Assembly (NCBI RefSeq): GCF_024666525.1 | Contig: NZ_CP088294.1 | Coordinates: forward strand, 124,001 to 188,000 | Length of the DNA stretch: 64,000 nt | Direction: 5' to 3' | Source: Pseudomonas sp. J452 | GTDB taxonomy: Bacteria; Pseudomonadota; Gammaproteobacteria; Pseudomonadales; Pseudomonadaceae | Part shown: one piece after another, positions 60,915-64,000 of the stretch | Numbering within the stretch: the stretch's first letter is position 1 | How the letters are laid out: the number at the start of each line of letters is the position of its first letter | Notes under the pieces: generated by a model | Database searches by the model: none | The model's input: only the letters and a program-made list of their open reading frames with translations | What the model was told of the DNA's origin: nothing | Made by a program: the position numbers and the translations under genes

Positions 60915-61163
60915 TCACTTTGCTGCTGGCTTCAGAGCAAGGGCCGAGTGAACTCCCTTCTTGAACCCTCGATCCCCAGCCATGAAAACTTCCAGCATGC
61001 ACGGCATCAACATCACGACATCTACAGGCTCACCATAGGTCTCCGCATGCAGCTCGGCGTAACGGTCTAGGTCAGTCTTCAGACTGGCCGGGCACGCAAA
61101 GGTCAGCTTGATGCTCTCGGTCTTAGGCAGCGGTCCCAGCCGCAACTTCTTGGTCATACTCAT
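60915..61163 (-). CDS. DUF2274 family protein
   Basis: An 82-residue protein: KKLRLGPLPKTESIKLTFAC, then PASLKTDLDRYAELHAETYG. DUF2274 genes occur directly after trbI in many conjugative elements. The N-terminal part looks like a ribbon-helix-helix DNA-binding protein. It overlaps the trbI stop codon by four bases (ATGA), so it is part of the trb operon. About 180 bases separate it from the Phd-type gene. Confidence 0.88.
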   Translation of the reverse strand: MSMTKKLRLGPLPKTESIKLTFACPASLKTDLDRYAELHAETYGEPVDVVMLMPCMLEVFMAGDRGFKKGVHSALALKPAAK

Positions 61164-62434
61164 CGTGAAATCCTCCGACCGAAAAACAGCGGCTGGTAGG
61201 GCCGAAGTACCAGATCCCGATTGACGATGATGCGCACCGGCAGGCCCGGGCGCTCGGTCAATGTTGGCTGGATGTTCATGTTGCGCCGGGTCATCTCCTG
61301 CCCGACCTGATTCACGCTATCCTGCAGGCCGTCACGGCCTGCGATGATGATCCGGTCGCCGCCCTGGCGGTTCTCCGGCGCGGCCAGTTCGGCACCGATA
61401 CCCAGCAGCGTAGTTAGCGCCGCGCCGGCGAAGACGCGATCCCAATGCCAATCGACGCCGTCCTCCAGGCCGGAGTAGCCGGCGGGGTCGGTACCCACAA
61501 GGTTGTCCAGCGTCAGGGAAGATGTGTCCGGCAATATGATGCGATTCCACACCACCTGCACCCGGCTCTGCCCATAGCTGACCTGGCTGTTGTAGCGACC
61601 GAGGATGCGCGAGCCCTGCGGAATCAGCAGGTACTTGCCCGTCGCAGTGTCGTAGACCGGCTCCGTCACGGTGCCGATCACGTCACCCGGAAGATCCGAC
61701 TTGATGCCCGTCACCAGCGCGCCGGCGATCACCGTGCCAGCCATGACCTGATACGGCGACGTCGGCAGCTGCAGGTTTCCGGAATTGCGGGTTTCCGAGG
61801 AGCCGGCTTGCAGGAACGCTTCTTTCTGCTCCTGCCGATTTTGCACAGCGGTTGGATCGGCAGGCTGTGCGGCCGTCGACGCAGAATCGACAGTCAGCGG
61901 ATCGAAGCCGGTCAGTGTTACTGTATCCGCGGCAGGCTGTGGAGGCGCAGCCACGGCTGGGCGCTGGCTGCCCGTGCGAAAAAACACCGATGAGGCGGCC
62001 GCTTCTTCGGCCTCCTTTAGCCGAGCCAGCCGTTCAGCATCGGCGGGATCGTTGCCAGATGGCGTATAGCTGGCCGCTGCCGGCCGCTGCGACTGCACGA
62101 TGGCCGGGCCAAGATCGCCCGGCAGCGGTGGCCCCAGTTCGGGTGGTGGCGGCAGCTTGGAATAGTCAGAGGGAAGCCGGTCGAGTCCTTCGGAGCGCGA
62201 AACGCGGTCGACATTATATAGCTCCGCCGGATCACTCCCTCCCCTAGGCTTCGGTGGCTGCAAGGACCAGATGGTGGCCCCCAGTACTGCAGCCGAGAGT
62301 CCGCCCGCAAACACGGCCAGGGTGCGTCGGTTCAACCGCGTGACCCGGCGCGGCTGGGCACGCAGGGCAACCGACTCGGGAGGGACTTTGCCAACCGGTG
62401 GCGCGACAGGATCGGGAATGTCGTCCTGGCTCAT
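61160..62434 (-). CDS. trbI: Conjugal transfer protein TrbI (VirB10 family)
   Basis: A 424-residue protein of the P-type conjugative secretion system that spans inner membrane and outer-membrane core. It has a short cytoplasmic N-terminus, one membrane helix (LAVFAGGLSAAVLGATIW), a proline-rich periplasmic linker, and the VirB10 C-terminal domain (YQVMAGTVIAGALVTGIKSD, LLIPQGSRILGRYNSQVSYG, NIQPTLTERPGLPVRIIVNR). It lies three bases after trbG. Confidence 0.95.
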   Translation of the reverse strand: MSQDDIPDPVAPPVGKVPPESVALRAQPRRVTRLNRRTLAVFAGGLSAAVLGATIWSLQPPKPRGGSDPAELYNVDRVSRSEGLDRLPSDYSKLPPPPELGPPLPGDLGPAIVQSQRPAAASYTPSGNDPADAERLARLKEAEEAAASSVFFRTGSQRPAVAAPPQPAADTVTLTGFDPLTVDSASTAAQPADPTAVQNRQEQKEAFLQAGSSETRNSGNLQLPTSPYQVMAGTVIAGALVTGIKSDLPGDVIGTVTEPVYDTATGKYLLIPQGSRILGRYNSQVSYGQSRVQVVWNRIILPDTSSLTLDNLVGTDPAGYSGLEDGVDWHWDRVFAGAALTTLLGIGAELAAPENRQGGDRIIIAGRDGLQDSVNQVGQEMTRRNMNIQPTLTERPGLPVRIIVNRDLVLRPYQPLFFGRRISR

Positions 62435-62436
62435 GT

Positions 62437-63423
62437 TCAGTTCCTCCGTACCACACCGTCCGTGCGCTCGATGCGCACAACGTCACCCTTATCGCCACCC
62501 AGGCGCAGCTCGGCCGCGCCGAACAGCCGATCCACGATGAAGTACGGTGAGCGGAAACGGTAGTTGACCAGTTGCCCATCGCCCTGCGAGCCGATCACGA
62601 ACAGCGGAGGCAGCTCGCCCTGGGCGATGCCGGCTGGAAACTGGATGTAGACCTTCTCGCCATCGTCGAAGGCGCGCAGCGGCTGCCACGGTGGATTGCT
62701 GCCGCTGATCGCGTATCGGAAGCGGATCTTCTCCAGCGAGAGGCCGGTATCGACTGGCGCGGTCGCCTGTGCGGCCTGAGCCTGACGTTGCAGGGCTAGC
62801 ATCCGATCCTTCGGGTAGTCCCAGGACACCGAGGCCATCCAGGCTTTCTCCGTCGAGATCAGCTCAATGAGATAAGTGCGCCGACTGGTGGTGATGACCA
62901 GGTTGGTCTTCAGATCCGAGCGGATTGGCTTGACCAACACATTCACACGCAGCGTGTCGCCGTGACCACTGGAGGTGTCGCCGACGATCCAGCGCACCGT
63001 GTCACCAGCGGCCACCGTCACCAGTTCCTCACCGGCCTGTAGCGCGATTACGGTCACGCGCCCCGGCGCGGCATAGACCTGATAAAGCGCGCCGTCGCTG
63101 TAGGGCCAGACTTGGATCGCGTTGATGTAGCCCTCGCGCATGGGTGCCACCCTCGCCTCCTGGTTCGCGCGCGACACCCTGACCTTCTCGTCGGCCGGCT
63201 CCGGGGTAGAGATGGCTTCGCCCGGCAATGGCTTCATCTGCCCAGGCATTGGTAGCACCTTCGGCACCACCACTACTTCCACCGGCTTCGGCGGTTCGGG
63301 CAGCGGCTGCGCCTGCACCGGCTCGCCGAGCGAGATGCGCGGCGGGGGCTTGCCCTGGCTGGAGCAGCCGGCCAAGACCAGCAGGACCAGGGGGAGCGTG
63401 GATTTGCGTAAGGACAGGTTCAT
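62437..63423 (-). CDS. trbG: Conjugal transfer lipoprotein TrbG (VirB9 family)
   Basis: A 328-residue outer-membrane core protein. The start at 63423 gives a lipoprotein signal (LPLVLLVLAGCSSQ) and overlaps the trbF stop codon (ATGA). The VirB9-type domain is seen in EGYINAIQVWPYSDGALYQV, GDTVRWIVGDTSSGHGD and the C-terminal VIGSQGDGQLVNYRFRSPYF. It forms the outer ring of the secretion channel with TrbI. Confidence 0.94.
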   Translation of the reverse strand: MNLSLRKSTLPLVLLVLAGCSSQGKPPPRISLGEPVQAQPLPEPPKPVEVVVVPKVLPMPGQMKPLPGEAISTPEPADEKVRVSRANQEARVAPMREGYINAIQVWPYSDGALYQVYAAPGRVTVIALQAGEELVTVAAGDTVRWIVGDTSSGHGDTLRVNVLVKPIRSDLKTNLVITTSRRTYLIELISTEKAWMASVSWDYPKDRMLALQRQAQAAQATAPVDTGLSLEKIRFRYAISGSNPPWQPLRAFDDGEKVYIQFPAGIAQGELPPLFVIGSQGDGQLVNYRFRSPYFIVDRLFGAAELRLGGDKGDVVRIERTDGVVRRN

Positions 63424-64000
63424 GGCTTGGCTCCTTCGGACGCATCGAGCTCGCGGCTCCACGACAGCCCGTTGACGTAGATGCCCAAGGGGTTCTTGCG
63501 CAGACGCTGTTCGGTACGCGGGATCTGCAGGATCGTGGAGATCACCGCGTTCCAGCGCTCGGTGCCGGCGGGCGCGCCGTTGACGAAGCGCTGCTCCGTC
63601 CAGCGCACATTGAAAGAGGCGTCGCTGGCCCGCACGACACTGCTAACCTGCACCGTCACCGACTCCTTGCCGACACGAGCGAACGGATCGTTGGTGCGCG
63701 CGTAGTCGTTGAGCACGGCCGCGCCACGGTCGGTGGTGTAGTCGTAGGCGTCTAGCCAGTTCTGCCGCACCACGATCGGATCGATGGACAGCGAGCGCAC
63801 CAGCGTGACGAAGCGCGCCAGGTGGTAGGCGACCTGCGCATCGGCCGGCAGGTACGGTGTGGCTGCCTCACCAACTGCGCGCACCTGGCCCGATCTGTCC
63901 ACCTCCACCACGTAGGGTGTGACGATGGACTGCGCCGAACGCCAGGCCAGGCTACCCGCCATCAGCAGTGCGAGCGCCAGACAGCCAAAGGCCATGAAGC
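63420..64000 (-). CDS. trbF: Conjugal transfer protein TrbF (VirB8 family), 5' end outside the window
   Basis: The visible 193 or so residues include the membrane helix (CLALALLMAGSLAWRSA) and a VirB8-type periplasmic domain (TPYVVEVDRSGQVRAVGEA, VRWTEQRFVNGAPAGTERW, NPLGIYVNGLSWSREL). The short cytoplasmic N-terminus is cut by the window end. It nucleates the inner-membrane part of the secretion system. The gene overlaps trbG by four bases. Confidence 0.92.
   Translation of the reverse strand, partial: FMAFGCLALALLMAGSLAWRSAQSIVTPYVVEVDRSGQVRAVGEAATPYLPADAQVAYHLARFVTLVRSLSIDPIVVRQNWLDAYDYTTDRGAAVLNDYARTNDPFARVGKESVTVQVSSVVRASDASFNVRWTEQRFVNGAPAGTERWNAVISTILQIPRTEQRLRKNPLGIYVNGLSWSRELDASEGAKP

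Larger units (their letters stand above)
54540..64000. mobile_element. Integrative and conjugative element, partial (runs off the window)
   Basis: The region from the guaA-type attachment site to the window end carries the P-type conjugation genes trbF, trbG and trbI, a DUF2274 gene and a defence-like cargo operon. Base composition in the cargo genes is visibly richer in A and T than the chromosomal genes to the left. The integrase should lie at the other end, next to guaA. From 54555 to 54791, 237 bases between the attachment core and hsdM, I see no gene. Confidence 0.82.

Noticed and set aside
60478..60915. A toxin gene paired with the Phd/YefM-type protein
   Set aside because: The gaps on both sides hold no small frame with Doc, YoeB/RelE or other toxin features; hsdS begins within the stop codon of the antitoxin-type gene.

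Overview
The window is GC-rich, compact bacterial chromosome that looks like a Pseudomonas of the P. aeruginosa/alcaligenes type. The evidence is the gene order (hom-thrC-dsbC-xerD; rplS-trmD-rimM-rpsP-ffh; purT; purL-mltF-tadA-multicopper oxidase), the typical Pseudomonas proteins (NdpA, RlmF, AapJQMP, OhrR/Ohr, MltF) and the palindromic intergenic repeats. From memory of the PAO1 map, two blocks of that chromosome appear to be joined here, one around the esterase/acyl-CoA synthetase/RhlB-type helicase genes and one running from thrC-hom to the guaA neighbourhood.

Layout. Positions 1-13055 hold RlmF (cut by the window edge), a YigZ protein, an orphan solute-binding protein, an Lrp-type regulator divergent from a YjeH-type amino-acid exporter, a TAXI-type binding protein, a secreted M28 aminopeptidase, NdpA, a PPK2 kinase, a GST, a GIY-YIG protein, an NTF2-like protein and an AraC/GlxA-type regulator. 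Positions 13205-17393 are the aapJQMP amino-acid ABC transporter. Positions 17784-25641 carry an esterase, an acyl-CoA synthetase, a diguanylate cyclase, a dipeptidase, a DEAD-box helicase, a ribbon-helix-helix protein and a PfpI-type protein. Positions 25771-41855 are housekeeping: threonine synthesis, disulfide isomerase, XerD, a cation/proton antiporter, the 30S/50S/SRP cluster and purT with its neighbours. Positions 41991-54366 hold Nudix proteins, an L,D-transpeptidase, the ohrR/ohr peroxide pair, purL, mltF, tadA and a Tat-exported multicopper oxidase.

From about 54540 to the right edge the window enters a conjugative element. The boundary is a 15-base sequence identical to the usual 3' end of guaA (it would encode I-E-W-E-stop), beside an orphan hairpin that fits the guaA terminator. 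guaA itself is not here; in Pseudomonas it normally lies next to this multicopper oxidase gene. Inside the element, read from the right edge inwards, are trbF (partial), trbG, trbI and a DUF2274 gene, then a cargo operon that ends at the attachment site.

The most interesting find is that cargo operon. Five genes are each joined to the next by an overlap of 1 to 11 bases: a Phd/YefM-type antitoxin with no toxin, a Type I specificity subunit HsdS, a PtuA-like AAA ATPase, a PtuB-like HNH nuclease and a Type I methyltransferase HsdM. No hsdR is present. This looks like a Type I modification module whose restriction motor is replaced by, or coupled to, a Septu-type ATPase/nuclease pair. I do not recall a characterised system with this composition.

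The intergenic regions are rich in repeats: four copies of one miniature inverted-repeat element with 3-base TCA/TTA target duplications (three of them rebuild the stop codon of a gene), a second such element upstream of ffh, and five copies of a REP-like doublet. Other oddities are a one-base frameshift at the end of trmD and a CorC-type protein that has lost most of its DUF21 membrane domain.
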